From assembly GCF_023016265.1 (NCBI RefSeq), contig NZ_CP095412.1, positions 1,364,001 to 1,428,000 of the forward strand: a stretch of DNA of 64,000 nucleotides, read 5' to 3'. Of this stretch, positions 43,702 through 51,805 are shown in pieces. The notes below the pieces were generated by a model, which did not search any database, was not told where the DNA came from, and saw only the letters and a list, made by a program, of their open reading frames with translations. Each line of letters opens with the position of its first letter. Within the stretch, counting starts at the first letter, position 1. Origin of the DNA: Blastococcus sp. PRF04-17 (GTDB lineage Bacteria; Actinomycetota; Actinomycetes; Mycobacteriales; Geodermatophilaceae). The translations under genes were made by a program, and so were the position numbers.

Positions 43702-43762
43702 GCCCGGCACGCTGGGCCCGGGGCCGTGCCGTGTGCTTCTCGATTCCTGATCGGATGGCGGC

Positions 43763-44308
43763 TCACTCGGCCCAGGTCGGCCGCGTGGTCTCCAGCCGCC
43801 AGACGAGCACCGCCGCCGGCCCGCTGACCGAGCGGCCGGACTGCTGCTCGACCATGGCCTCGTCGATGCCCCGGACCACGAGCAGACCGTCGGGGACGTC
43901 GACCGACCGCCCGGGCGCAACGCGGGTGATCCACACCCGGGCGTCGGTCCGTCCCAGGTCCACCCACCCCGAGACGGCGCGGTGCACCTCGTGGGACGGC
44001 GCCGCACCCGGGTCCGCGCTGCGCAGGTAGCACTGCAGCACGCGCGCGCCGTCGTCCCCGGCGACCTCGTCGTGCCTCAGCCCGCTGCCCGCGCGCAGGA
44101 CCGCCACGTCGCCGGCCGACACCTGCGCGCCGTCCCCGTACCGGTGGCCGATCGCCCCGGAGAGGACGACGGCGACGACGTCGACCGCCTGGTGGTGGTG
44201 CAGGCCGTAGCCCGCGCCCGGGTCGAGCCGGTCGTCGGCGATCCGCAGGAGCGGGCCGAGCGACCCGTCACCGGGTGCCAGCACCACGCGCTGCTCGAGC
44301 CCGCTCAC
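43763..44308 (-). CDS. Pirin-like cupin (quercetinase-type) protein
   Basis: A 181-residue cupin of the YhhW/pirin group. The metal-binding pattern is YGLHHHQAVDVVAVVLSG (HxH) with the second site in VLRAGSGLRHDEVA (a GxxHxE-like form). Related proteins act as quercetin dioxygenases or as iron-binding regulators. At 181 residues it is shorter than YhhW (about 230), so the C-terminal cupin is trimmed. The GTG overlaps the PAP2 stop (GTGA), so it follows PAP2 in a leftward pair. Confidence 0.75.
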   Translation of the reverse strand: MSGLEQRVVLAPGDGSLGPLLRIADDRLDPGAGYGLHHHQAVDVVAVVLSGAIGHRYGDGAQVSAGDVAVLRAGSGLRHDEVAGDDGARVLQCYLRSADPGAAPSHEVHRAVSGWVDLGRTDARVWITRVAPGRSVDVPDGLLVVRGIDEAMVEQQSGRSVSGPAAVLVWRLETTRPTWAE

Positions 44309-45039
44309 GACATCGGCCGCAGCGCGGCCCGGCCCTCGGCGAAGGCCCCGAACAGCAGGGCGGTGAGCAGCGACCACGCCACTCCGAAGGCCCAGCCGCC
44401 GAGGACGTCGGAGAGGAAGTGCACGCCCAGCCACATCCGGGTGAGCCCGACCAGCAGGACGAGGACGATCCCGCCGGCCAGCGCCCAGCGGCGGGCGCGC
44501 GACGCGAGGAGCGGCCAGGCGAGGATCAGGGCGACCGCCACCAGCGTCGCGATGCCCGACGAGTGACCGCTGGGGTAGCTCAGCGAGTCCAGCCGCGCAC
44601 CGCCCTCGGAGAAGTCGGGGCGCACCCGGCCGAAGTACTCCTTGAGCAGCGACGTCAGCGGGCCGACGAGGGCGACCGCGGCCACCAGCCAGCCCGCCGT
44701 CCAGAACGACCGGCGCCGGAACAGGAGGACCAGAAGCGGCAGGAAGACCACCGCACGGAACCACCACGACCCCGGCGCGGTCAGCACCTCCAGGAGGCCG
44801 CCGAGGCCACCGGCCCGGTCGTCGCCGACGTAGAGCGCCTCGCTGACCGCGGCGTCCAGGCGCATCTGCGCCTCCGAGCCCGATCGCACGCCGGCCCCCA
44901 GCAGCGCCAGCACCACCAGGCAGACGACCGTGCTACCGAGCGCAGCGGGCACCGCGCGGGTCGCACGCGAGCGGGTGAGCGCAGCGCCGCCGTCCGGGGG
45001 AACGTTCACCACGCCACTCTCCCCGGTCCCCGTTCGCAT
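44305..45039 (-). CDS. PAP2 family membrane phosphatase
   Basis: A 244-residue membrane phosphatase with about six helices. The three PAP2 motifs are KEYFGRVRP, LSYPSGHSSGIATL and TRMWLGVHFLSDVLGG (the usual SR replaced by TR). Such enzymes dephosphorylate lipid phosphates such as phosphatidic acid or undecaprenyl pyrophosphate. The first 25 residues are hydrophilic; an internal start at the GTG encoding VNVPPDG is possible. Divergent from the PucR regulator gene by 14 bases. Confidence 0.88.
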   Translation of the reverse strand: MRTGTGESGVVNVPPDGGAALTRSRATRAVPAALGSTVVCLVVLALLGAGVRSGSEAQMRLDAAVSEALYVGDDRAGGLGGLLEVLTAPGSWWFRAVVFLPLLVLLFRRRSFWTAGWLVAAVALVGPLTSLLKEYFGRVRPDFSEGGARLDSLSYPSGHSSGIATLVAVALILAWPLLASRARRWALAGGIVLVLLVGLTRMWLGVHFLSDVLGGWAFGVAWSLLTALLFGAFAEGRAALRPMS

Positions 45040-45053
45040 GACACGCTGCCTGC

Positions 45054-46235
45054 GTGAGGAGTCGGGTGAGTGCGCGCCCGCCGACCGAGGCGACGCTGCG
45101 GCGGCTGGAGCGCTCGTCGGGATCGCTCGCCACGCAGGCGGTCGCCCGGATGGACGAGGAACTGCCCTGGTTCCGCGCGATGCCCGCCGACCGGCGCTCG
45201 TGGGTCACGCTGGTCGCCCAGGCCGGCATCGCCTCGCTGGTCGAGTGGTGCCGCAACCCGGGCCGCCCGCCGACCCTCACCGGCGACGTCTTCGGCGCCG
45301 CCCCCCGCGAGCTCGTGCGGGTGGTCGCGCTCAAGCAGACCGTCGACCTGATCAAGGTGACCGTCGACGTCCTGGAGGACCACGTGCACGCGGTGGCCGA
45401 GCCCGGCGACGAGGACGCGCTGCACCTCGCCGTCCTGCAGTTCAGCCGGGAGGTCGCGTTCGCCACCGCGCACGTCTACGCCAGCTTCGCCGAGAACCGG
45501 GGCGCCTGGGACGCCCGCCTCGAGGCGCTCGTCGTCGATGCGCTGGTGCGCGGCGAGCGCTCCGACGAGCTGTCCGGCCGTGCCGCCGCGCTGGGCTGGG
45601 CGACCAACACCCCGGTCCTGGTGGTCGTCGGGGCCACGCCGGCCGGGGTCGACGACCCGCATGCCGTCGTCCGCCGGGCGGCCCGCTCGATGGGCACCGA
45701 GGTGCTGGTCGGGGTGCACGCCGAGCAGCTCGTCGCCGTCCTGGGCCGGCACGACGACCTCGACGGGGTGGCGGAGCGCATCAGCGACGAGTTCGGCCCC
45801 GGTCCGGTGGTCACCGGTCCGGTGGTCGACGGCCTGAACCGCGCCGGCGAGTCCGCCGCGGCCGCGCTGGCCGGCCTGCGGGCGGCGCGCGCCTGGCCGG
45901 AGGCGCCCCGCCCCGTGGCGGCCGACGCGCTGCTCGCCGAGCGTGCCCTGAACGGCGACCCCCTGGCCCGCGCCGCTCTGCACGACCGGGTCGCGGCACC
46001 CCTGCGGGCGGCCGGCGGCGAGGTCCTGGAGACGGTCCGGGCGGTGCTCAGCAGCGGCGGCAACCTGGAGGCGAGCGCGCGGGCGATCTTCGTGCACCCG
46101 AACACCGTCCGGTACCGGCTCCGACGAGCCGCCGAACTGACCGGGCTGTCGGCCACCGACCCGCGTGGCAGCTGGACCCTGCAGGTGGCCTTGGCGCTGG
46201 CCCAGCTCGACCGGGACCGCTCCCTCTGGCACTGA
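45054..46235 (+). CDS. PucR/CdaR family transcriptional activator (FasR-like)
   Basis: A 393-residue regulator with an N-terminal sensory region, a central GGDEF-like CdaR domain (about residues 170-280) and the C-terminal PucR helix-turn-helix: GNLEASARAIFVHPNTVRYRL followed by RAAELTG. The same gene precedes fabD in Streptomyces (FasR, an activator of the fabD-fabH-acpP-fabF operon) and in mycobacteria (Rv2242). Context therefore says it controls the downstream fatty acid operon. GTG start; a second GTG four codons later is possible. Confidence 0.85.
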   Translation: MRSRVSARPPTEATLRRLERSSGSLATQAVARMDEELPWFRAMPADRRSWVTLVAQAGIASLVEWCRNPGRPPTLTGDVFGAAPRELVRVVALKQTVDLIKVTVDVLEDHVHAVAEPGDEDALHLAVLQFSREVAFATAHVYASFAENRGAWDARLEALVVDALVRGERSDELSGRAAALGWATNTPVLVVVGATPAGVDDPHAVVRRAARSMGTEVLVGVHAEQLVAVLGRHDDLDGVAERISDEFGPGPVVTGPVVDGLNRAGESAAAALAGLRAARAWPEAPRPVAADALLAERALNGDPLARAALHDRVAAPLRAAGGEVLETVRAVLSSGGNLEASARAIFVHPNTVRYRLRRAAELTGLSATDPRGSWTLQVALALAQLDRDRSLWH

Positions 46236-46382
46236 GCCTCGGAACGGTGTGGATTCCACCACGTATCGGGGCGAATGACCCGTGGCGAGCGGCGATCATT
46301 GGAGGGTTCCTACAAAGTTGGGCGGTGTCCTTTCGTGCCGCTCGCAGACCCGCCGGACGATGATCACTGGCACGGTGAAGGT

Positions 46383-47333
46383 GTGCTGGCCCTCCTCGCC
46401 CCCGGACAGGGTGCGCAGAAACCCGGAATGCTCACCGACTGGCTCGAACTCCCCGGCGCCGAGGACTTCTTCCGCTGGGCCGGCGACGTCGCGGGCACCG
46501 ACCTGCTGAGCCCCGGCACGACCGGCGACGCCGAGGCGATCAGGGACACCGCGGTCACCCAGCCCCTGGTGGTGGCGATGACGCTGCTCGTCGCCCGCGA
46601 GCTCGGCGCCCTGCCCGAGCCGGGCAGCACCGACGGCGTCGTCGTCACCGGGCACAGCGTCGGTGAGCTCGCGGCCGCCGCCCTCGCCGGCGTCGTGAGC
46701 GTCGAGGACGCCATCGCGCTGACCGCCGCCCGCGGGCGGGCCATGGCGGCCGCCTGCGCGCAGACGCCGACCGGCATGTCCGCCGTGCTCGGGGGTGACC
46801 GCGACGAGGTCCTGCTGGCGATCGAGAAGCACGGGCTGACGCCGGCCAACATGAACGGCGCCGGCCAGATCGTCGCCGCCGGCCCGCTCGAGGGGCTGGC
46901 CGCGCTCAAGGAGGAGCCCCCGGCGAAGGCGCGCATCATGCCGTTGTCGGTCGCGGGGGCCTTCCACACCGACTACATGGCCCCGGCCCGCGAGGAGCTC
47001 GCGCGACGGGTCCAGGACCTCACGCCGGCCGACCCGGGCCGCCGACTGCTGTCGAACGCCGACGGATCGCCGGTCGACTCCGGCGCCGAGGTGCTGTCCC
47101 GGCTGGTCAGCCAGATCACCAGCCCGGTCCGCTTCGACGCGTGCCTGGCCACCATGGCTGAGCTGGGGGTCACCGCCGCCGTCGAGCTGCCGCCGGCCGG
47201 GGCCCTCGCCGGGCTCGCGAAGCGGGAGTGGAAGGGTGCCCAGGTCGACGGCCAGGACGTCGAGATCCTGGCGGTGAGCGCCCCGAAGGACCTCGACCGC
47301 GCCCGGGAGCTGCTCAGGACCGGCCGTGGCTGA
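46383..47333 (+). CDS. fabD: Malonyl-CoA:ACP transacylase FabD
   Basis: A 316-residue enzyme that loads malonate from CoA onto acyl carrier protein. It opens with VLALLAPGQGAQKPGML; the nucleophile is Ser92 in TGHSVGELAAAAL and the catalytic His lies in AGAFHTDYMAPAREEL. The GTG at 46383 follows GAAGG and gives the standard N-terminus; the upstream open extension (46275 on) is not family-like. First gene of the FAS II operon, 147 bases after the PucR gene. Confidence 0.93.
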   Translation: MLALLAPGQGAQKPGMLTDWLELPGAEDFFRWAGDVAGTDLLSPGTTGDAEAIRDTAVTQPLVVAMTLLVARELGALPEPGSTDGVVVTGHSVGELAAAALAGVVSVEDAIALTAARGRAMAAACAQTPTGMSAVLGGDRDEVLLAIEKHGLTPANMNGAGQIVAAGPLEGLAALKEEPPAKARIMPLSVAGAFHTDYMAPAREELARRVQDLTPADPGRRLLSNADGSPVDSGAEVLSRLVSQITSPVRFDACLATMAELGVTAAVELPPAGALAGLAKREWKGAQVDGQDVEILAVSAPKDLDRARELLRTGRG

Positions 47334-47424
47334 CGTCTCGGCCGCCGTCCACCGGGTACTGGCCCTGCGGCCCGTCCAGGCCGGCGACCCGACCGCCCGT
47401 CAGCACCCGGAGGTTTCCCCATGA
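47326..47424 (+). CDS. Possible 32-residue linking ORF between fabD and fabH
   Basis: GTG at 47326 overlaps the fabD stop by eight bases and its TGA (47422-47424) overlaps the fabH ATG (ATGA). The peptide begins VADVSAAVHRVLALRP. It fills exactly the gap between the two genes and could serve to couple their translation. It may also be chance. Confidence 0.25.
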   Translation: MADVSAAVHRVLALRPVQAGDPTARQHPEVSP

Positions 47425-48389
47425 GCGCCATCCAGCTTCCCGCCGGGGCGACCGGCGCGCGGATCCTCGGCCTGGGCGCCTACCGGCCCCGCCGCCGGGT
47501 CACGAACGACGAGCTCGCGCAGGTGATGGACACCAACGACGAGTGGATCCAGACCCGGGTCGGCATCGCCGAACGACGGTGGGCCTCCGACGACGAGACG
47601 CTCGTCGAGATGGCGGTGGCGGCCGGCGGCAAGGCCATCGCGGCCAGCGGTCTCGCCCCCGACGAGATCGACCTCGTCATCGTCGCGAGCGCGTCGCTGC
47701 GCGCACCCATCCCGGGCATCGGTCCGCAGGTGGCACACCGCCTGGGTGTGCCCAGGCCGGGCTCGTTCGACCTCAACGCCGGCTGCGCCGGGTTCTGCTA
47801 CGCACTCAGCGTCGCCAACGACGCCATCCGGTCCGGGTCGTCGCGCAACGTCCTGGTCGTCGGGGTCGAGCGGCTGACCGACGTCACCGACCAGACCGAC
47901 CGGACCACGGCGGTCATCTTCGCCGACGGCGCGGGTGCCGCCGTGGTCGGCGCCGCCGACGAGCCGGGCATCGGACCGGTGGCGTGGGGCAGTGACGGCG
48001 ACCAGTACAGCGCGATCGAGATCGCAGCCGGCCGTTCCACGATGACCATGGCCGGCCAGGCCGTGTACCGCTGGGCCACGACCAAGCTCACCGCCACCCT
48101 CGAGGAGGCGATGGAGAAGGCCGGCGTGGGTCCGGCCGACATCGACGTGTTCGCGCCGCACCAGGCCAACCTGCGGATCGTCGAGTCGATGACCAAGCGG
48201 CTCGGTTTCCCCGAGTCCACCGTCGTCGCCCGCGACATCGTGCAGGCCGGGAACACTTCCGCGGCGTCGATCCCCTTGGCGCTGACGGCGCTCATGGAGT
48301 CGGGCGAGGCCCGGTCCGGCGACCTGGCCCTGGTGCTCGGCTACGGCGCCGGTCTCACCTTCGCCGGGCAGGTACTCGTCCTTCCGTGA
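47421..48389 (+). CDS. fabH: Beta-ketoacyl-ACP synthase III FabH
   Basis: A 322-residue KAS III, which starts fatty acid chains by condensing a short acyl-CoA with malonyl-ACP. The triad is Cys122 (NAGCAGFCYAL), His247 (PHQANLRI) and Asn278 (AGNTSAASIP). The N-terminal domain TNDEWIQTRVGI and GDGAGAAV-type loop are standard. Branched-chain primer use is common for actinobacterial FabH but cannot be read here. ATG start with GGAGG upstream. Confidence 0.95.
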   Translation: MSAIQLPAGATGARILGLGAYRPRRRVTNDELAQVMDTNDEWIQTRVGIAERRWASDDETLVEMAVAAGGKAIAASGLAPDEIDLVIVASASLRAPIPGIGPQVAHRLGVPRPGSFDLNAGCAGFCYALSVANDAIRSGSSRNVLVVGVERLTDVTDQTDRTTAVIFADGAGAAVVGAADEPGIGPVAWGSDGDQYSAIEIAAGRSTMTMAGQAVYRWATTKLTATLEEAMEKAGVGPADIDVFAPHQANLRIVESMTKRLGFPESTVVARDIVQAGNTSAASIPLALTALMESGEARSGDLALVLGYGAGLTFAGQVLVLP

Positions 48390-48492
48390 TACGCACCATG
48401 CTGTAACCACCAAGCCCCGGGACACCTGGTCCCGGACGTCGACGGCATCCCGCCCTCGGGGCGCCGTCCCATCCGAGAGAGAGGACCCCGCG

Positions 48493-48735
48493 TTGGCCAG
48501 CACCCAGGAGATCCAGTCCGGACTCGCCGAGATCCTGGAGGAGGTCGCCGGCGTGACCCCCGCCGACGCCACCCCCGAGAAGTCGTTCACCGACGACCTC
48601 GACGTCGACTCGCTGTCGATGGTCGAGATCGCCACCGCCGTCGAGGACAAGTTCGGCGTCGCCATCCCCGACGACGAGCTCGGCAACATCAGGACCGTCG
48701 GCGACGCGATCAGCTACATCGAGAAGAACCAGTAA
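48493..48735 (+). CDS. acpP: Acyl carrier protein
   Basis: An 80-residue acidic ACP with the phosphopantetheine site Ser40 in DLDVDSLSMVEIA. It carries growing acyl chains in FAS II. The start is TTG (48493) preceded by a GAGAGAGAGGA ribosome site. The 104-base gap after fabH contains a CCGGGAC-ACCTG-GTCCCGG hairpin (48417-48435), and a very strong hairpin follows the stop, together suggesting separate control of ACP level. Confidence 0.96.
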   Translation: MASTQEIQSGLAEILEEVAGVTPADATPEKSFTDDLDVDSLSMVEIATAVEDKFGVAIPDDELGNIRTVGDAISYIEKNQ

Positions 48736-48762
48736 GGCCCCGGCCCCACCACTCGCGAGCTC

Positions 48763-48791
48763 GCGGCGGGGCCCCGCAGGGGCCCCGCCGC
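48763..48791 (+). terminator. Perfect 13-bp hairpin between acpP and fabF
   Basis: GCGGCGGGGCCCC (48763-48775), loop GCA, GGGGCCCCGCCGC (48779-48791), 28 bases after the acpP stop. Without a T tract it is likely a partial terminator or a 3'-end stabiliser allowing more ACP than FabF. Confidence 0.65.
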
Positions 48792-48811
48792 CCGCGCCAG
48801 GAGGAACAGCT

Positions 48812-50053
48812 ATGAGCACGCCCGCCACCGACGTCGTCGTCACCGGCCTGGGTGCCACCACGCCCCTGGGGGGCGACGTCGCCACCACCTGGGACGCCCT
48901 GCTCGCCGGGAAGTCGGGGGTCAGCCGGATCACCGACGACTGGATCAAGGACTACCCCGCCCAGCTCGTCGCCCGCCTCGCCGCGGACCCGGCCGAGCAG
49001 ATCGATCGCGTCCGCGCCCGGCGGCTCGACCGCAGCCAGCAGGTGGCCGTCGTCGCCGCCGAGGAGGCCTGGCGGCACTCCGGGGCTGCCGACGCCGGCG
49101 TCGAGCCCGAGCGGATCGCCGTCGTGTTCGGCACTGGCATCGGCGGCGCACTCACGCTGCTGGGGCAGGACGACGTCCTCGAGCAGAAGGGCCCCAAGCG
49201 CGTCTCGCCCTTCACCATCCCCATGCTCATGCCCAACGGGCCCGCGGCCGCGGTCGGCCTGGCGATCGGCGCCAAGGGCGGCGTGCACGCACCGGTGAGC
49301 GCCTGCGCGTCGGGGGCCGAGGCGATCCGCTGGGGCCTGGACCTGCTGCGCTTCGACCGTGCGGACGTCGTCCTGGTCGGAGGAACCGAGGCCTGCGTGC
49401 ACCCGCTGCCCATGGCCGGTTTCGCCGCCATGCGGGCGATGTCGACCCGCAACGACGAGCCCGAGCGCGCCTCGCGGCCGTTCGACAAGGCACGCGACGG
49501 CTTCGTGCTCGGTGAGGGGGCGGCGGCGATCGTGCTCGAGCGGGCCGACGCGGCCACGGCCCGGGGGGCCCGGGTCCACGCCCGCCTCGCGGGCGCGGGC
49601 GCGACCGCCGACGGCTACGACCTCGTCGCCCCGCACCCCGAGGGCGAGGGCGCCGGCCGCGCCATCGGCGCCGCGCTGCGCGACGCCGGGCTGACCCCGG
49701 CCGACATCGGGCACGTCAACGCCCATGCCACGTCGACGCCGGTCGGCGACACCGCGGAGGCGGCCGCGATCCGCAACTCGATCGGCGAGCACGTCCTGGT
49801 CAGCGCCACGAAGAGCCAGACCGGGCACCTGCTAGGGGCGGCGGGAGCGCTGGAGTCGGTGTTCACCATCCTGGCGCTGCGCGAGCAGATCGTCCCGGCC
49901 ACCGCGAACCTCGACGACCCGGACGACGACGCGTCGGTGCAGGCCCTCGACATCGTGCGGCACGAGCCGCGACGGGCCACGCTCTCGGCGGCCGTCAACG
50001 ACTCGTTCGGCTTCGGCGGGCACAACATCGCGCTGGTCTTCACCACCGCCTGA
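48812..50053 (+). CDS. fabF: Beta-ketoacyl-ACP synthase II FabF (KasA type)
   Basis: A 413-residue elongating condensing enzyme. The triad is Cys165 (VSACASGAEAI), His305 (NAHATSTPVGD) and His339 (KSQTGHLLGAAG), with the glycine-rich ending NDSFGFGGHNIALVF. ATG start with GAGGAA upstream. Last gene of the FAS II operon fabD-fabH-acpP-fabF; a terminator follows. There is no kasB or accD6 gene after it, unlike mycobacteria, so the order is as in Streptomyces. Confidence 0.95.
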   Translation: MSTPATDVVVTGLGATTPLGGDVATTWDALLAGKSGVSRITDDWIKDYPAQLVARLAADPAEQIDRVRARRLDRSQQVAVVAAEEAWRHSGAADAGVEPERIAVVFGTGIGGALTLLGQDDVLEQKGPKRVSPFTIPMLMPNGPAAAVGLAIGAKGGVHAPVSACASGAEAIRWGLDLLRFDRADVVLVGGTEACVHPLPMAGFAAMRAMSTRNDEPERASRPFDKARDGFVLGEGAAAIVLERADAATARGARVHARLAGAGATADGYDLVAPHPEGEGAGRAIGAALRDAGLTPADIGHVNAHATSTPVGDTAEAAAIRNSIGEHVLVSATKSQTGHLLGAAGALESVFTILALREQIVPATANLDDPDDDASVQALDIVRHEPRRATLSAAVNDSFGFGGHNIALVFTTA

Positions 50054-50054
50054 C

Positions 50055-50093
50055 CTTCGCGGTGCGGCCGGTTCCGCGCCGCACATCGCGAAG
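50055..50093 (+). terminator. fab operon terminator
   Basis: CTTCGCG (50055-50061) and TGCGGC (50063-50068) pair with GCCGCA (50078-50083) and CGCGAAG (50087-50093), starting two bases after the fabF stop. Confidence 0.7.
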
Positions 50094-50235
50094 ATCGGAC
50101 CACAGCGCGAGGGTGAGCGAGCGCCCGGACGAGAAGACGGCCGTCCGGGCGCCGCTTCCCCGACGGCGCCCGGACGACCGGTCCAGCGTACGACCGCATC
50201 CGGCCCGCAGCCGGAGTGTCGTGTTCAGATCGTGA

Positions 50236-50736
50236 CTAGACGACCTGATGCAGCCAGGTGACGGGGCTGCCGTCGCCGGCGTGCCGGTAGACCTCGAGGT
50301 CGGCGTCCCAGGCCGCTCCGAGGAGTTCGTCCACGCCGTGGCGGAACGCCTCGATCGAGCCGGCGGTCGCGGCGAGGTGCCGCAGCTGCTGCTCGCTGAT
50401 CATGATGTCGCCGTTGGCACTGGTCGGGGCGCGGAAGACGCCCTGGCCCGGCACGTAGGACATGCGCTCGCCGTCGTTGCCGTGGCTGGCTTCCTCGGTG
50501 ACCTCGAAGCGCAGCATCGGCCACGCGCGCAGGGCAGCGACCAGCCGGGCGCCGGTTCCGGGTGCGCCGGTCCAGGCGACCTCGGCACGGTAGGAACCGT
50601 GCGCCGCGGGCTGCTCGTCCCACGACAGGGAGACCGGCGCGCCGACGACGCGTTCCAGCGCCCACTCGACGTGCTGGCAGAGCGCCTTCGGGCACGCGTG
50701 CACGAAGACGACACCCTGGGTTGACCGTCGCTGCAC
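50236..50736 (-). CDS. DUF3145 family protein
   Basis: A 166-residue protein matching DUF3145 throughout: GVVFVHACPKALCQHVEWAL at the N-terminus (two Cys), YVPGQGVFRAPTSANGD and the C-terminal LGAAWDADLEVYRHAG. The family is actinobacterial, usually placed near fatty-acid genes, with no known role. Start 50736 gives the family N-terminus. It converges with fabF. Confidence 0.88.
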   Translation of the reverse strand: MQRRSTQGVVFVHACPKALCQHVEWALERVVGAPVSLSWDEQPAAHGSYRAEVAWTGAPGTGARLVAALRAWPMLRFEVTEEASHGNDGERMSYVPGQGVFRAPTSANGDIMISEQQLRHLAATAGSIEAFRHGVDELLGAAWDADLEVYRHAGDGSPVTWLHQVV

Positions 50737-51115
50737 GGGGCACCTCCATCATCGACTCGACTGGTCTCGTCTTCCCCTACGGACCAAGCGATTCGGTGAC
50801 TGGCTGTGTTCGGCGGTGACGGAGCAGGGCTCCCGCGAACAGTCTGCACGATGAGCACCCCATCGCGCCAGCCCGGTTGAGGCAGTTGGTTCCAATGTGA
50901 CTGTTGGTGACGTGTGATGCGCCTAACCGCTGGTCAAACGCCATACCACGTGGTACTCGACATCGTCCAGCGGGCTCCGCGCGGCGGACGGAGACCTGCC
51001 GCCCTCGACGTGACCGCTGGTCAGCGGGCAGTTCGACCAGCGTGACGATGCACTGCCCGTGGTGACCGAGCGTGATCGTCGTCCGCTCGGCGGGTTGCCG
51101 CGACAGCCCGCCGGC
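50737..51115. other. Intergenic region, no gene seen
   Basis: About 380 bases upstream of the DUF3145 gene and downstream of the cold-shock-like gene. It contains an inverted repeat CGCTGGTC (51015-51022) / GACCAGCG (51035-51042), probably the terminator of the cold-shock-like gene, and a further copy of CCGCTGGTCA near 50930. No convincing coding frame. Confidence 0.5.
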
Positions 51116-51376
51116 TCATCCGCCGACCGTCGCCTGGAGGTCTTCCCGCGGCACGACGCGCACAGCCCGGAAAGGCAGCCCGGCATCCCCCGGCTCGGTC
51201 CACTCCACCTCCACGACCTGCCCGGCCCGCAGGACGCCGTCCCCGGACGTGCTGCGGGCCACCACCGAGGCCTCCGCCCAGCACAGGCCGGGCAGTTCAG
51301 GTGCCTCGATGATCGCGCCACCGCGATCGCCGTCCCACCGCACGACGGTGCCGAACGTCGTTCCGCTGCGCCCCAT
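51116..51376 (-). CDS. Cold-shock-domain-like small protein
   Basis: An 86-residue protein with an OB-fold pattern like CspA: TTFGTVVRWDGDRGGAIIEA matches the cold-shock opening (G-T-V-x-x-W/F-x), but the RNA-binding RNP1 KGFGFI is replaced by RGGAIIEA. The rest (GQVVEVEWTEPGDAGLPFRA) fits the last strands. It is a divergent single-domain member that may bind RNA weakly or not at all. Start ATG at 51374-51376. Confidence 0.65.
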   Translation of the reverse strand: MGRSGTTFGTVVRWDGDRGGAIIEAPELPGLCWAEASVVARSTSGDGVLRAGQVVEVEWTEPGDAGLPFRAVRVVPREDLQATVGG

Positions 51377-51457
51377 GGCACTCAGGTTGGCGGGTCGGGC
51401 ACCCCGTGGGCAAGCGGTCGGCTTCCCGGGGTGCGTCCGCGCGGCTACGGTCCGGCG

Positions 51458-51805
51458 GTGACCCTCGACCTCTTCGCCGGTGTCCCGGTCGGCGACTACG
51501 CCAGGGCCCTGGCCTGGTACGAGCAGCTGCTGGGCACCCCTCCGGCCTTCGTGCCGAACGACACCGAGTCGGTGTGGGAGCTTGCCGAGAACCGCTACCT
51601 GGTTGTCGAGGCGGCGCCCGAGCACGCCGGCCACGGCATGACGACCCTGTTCGTCGACGACTTCGACACCCGGCTCGAGGAGATCGCCGCACGCGGCATC
51701 GAGCCGGCCGAGCGGGAGACCTACGGCAACGGGGTCCGGAAGGCGATCTTCCGGGATCCGGACGGCAACGAACTGGGCATCGGCGGCGGCCCGGCGGGTC
51801 AGTAG
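51458..51805 (+). CDS. VOC family (glyoxalase-fold) protein
   Basis: A 115-residue vicinal-oxygen-chelate domain: FAGVPVGDYARALAWYEQLL opens the fold and KAIFRDPDGNELGIGG closes it with a metal-binding Glu. The family includes glyoxalases, dioxygenases and fosfomycin/bleomycin resistance proteins; nothing here specifies a role. GTG start. The stop overlaps the converging GGDEF gene by seven bases. Confidence 0.82.
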   Translation: MTLDLFAGVPVGDYARALAWYEQLLGTPPAFVPNDTESVWELAENRYLVVEAAPEHAGHGMTTLFVDDFDTRLEEIAARGIEPAERETYGNGVRKAIFRDPDGNELGIGGGPAGQ

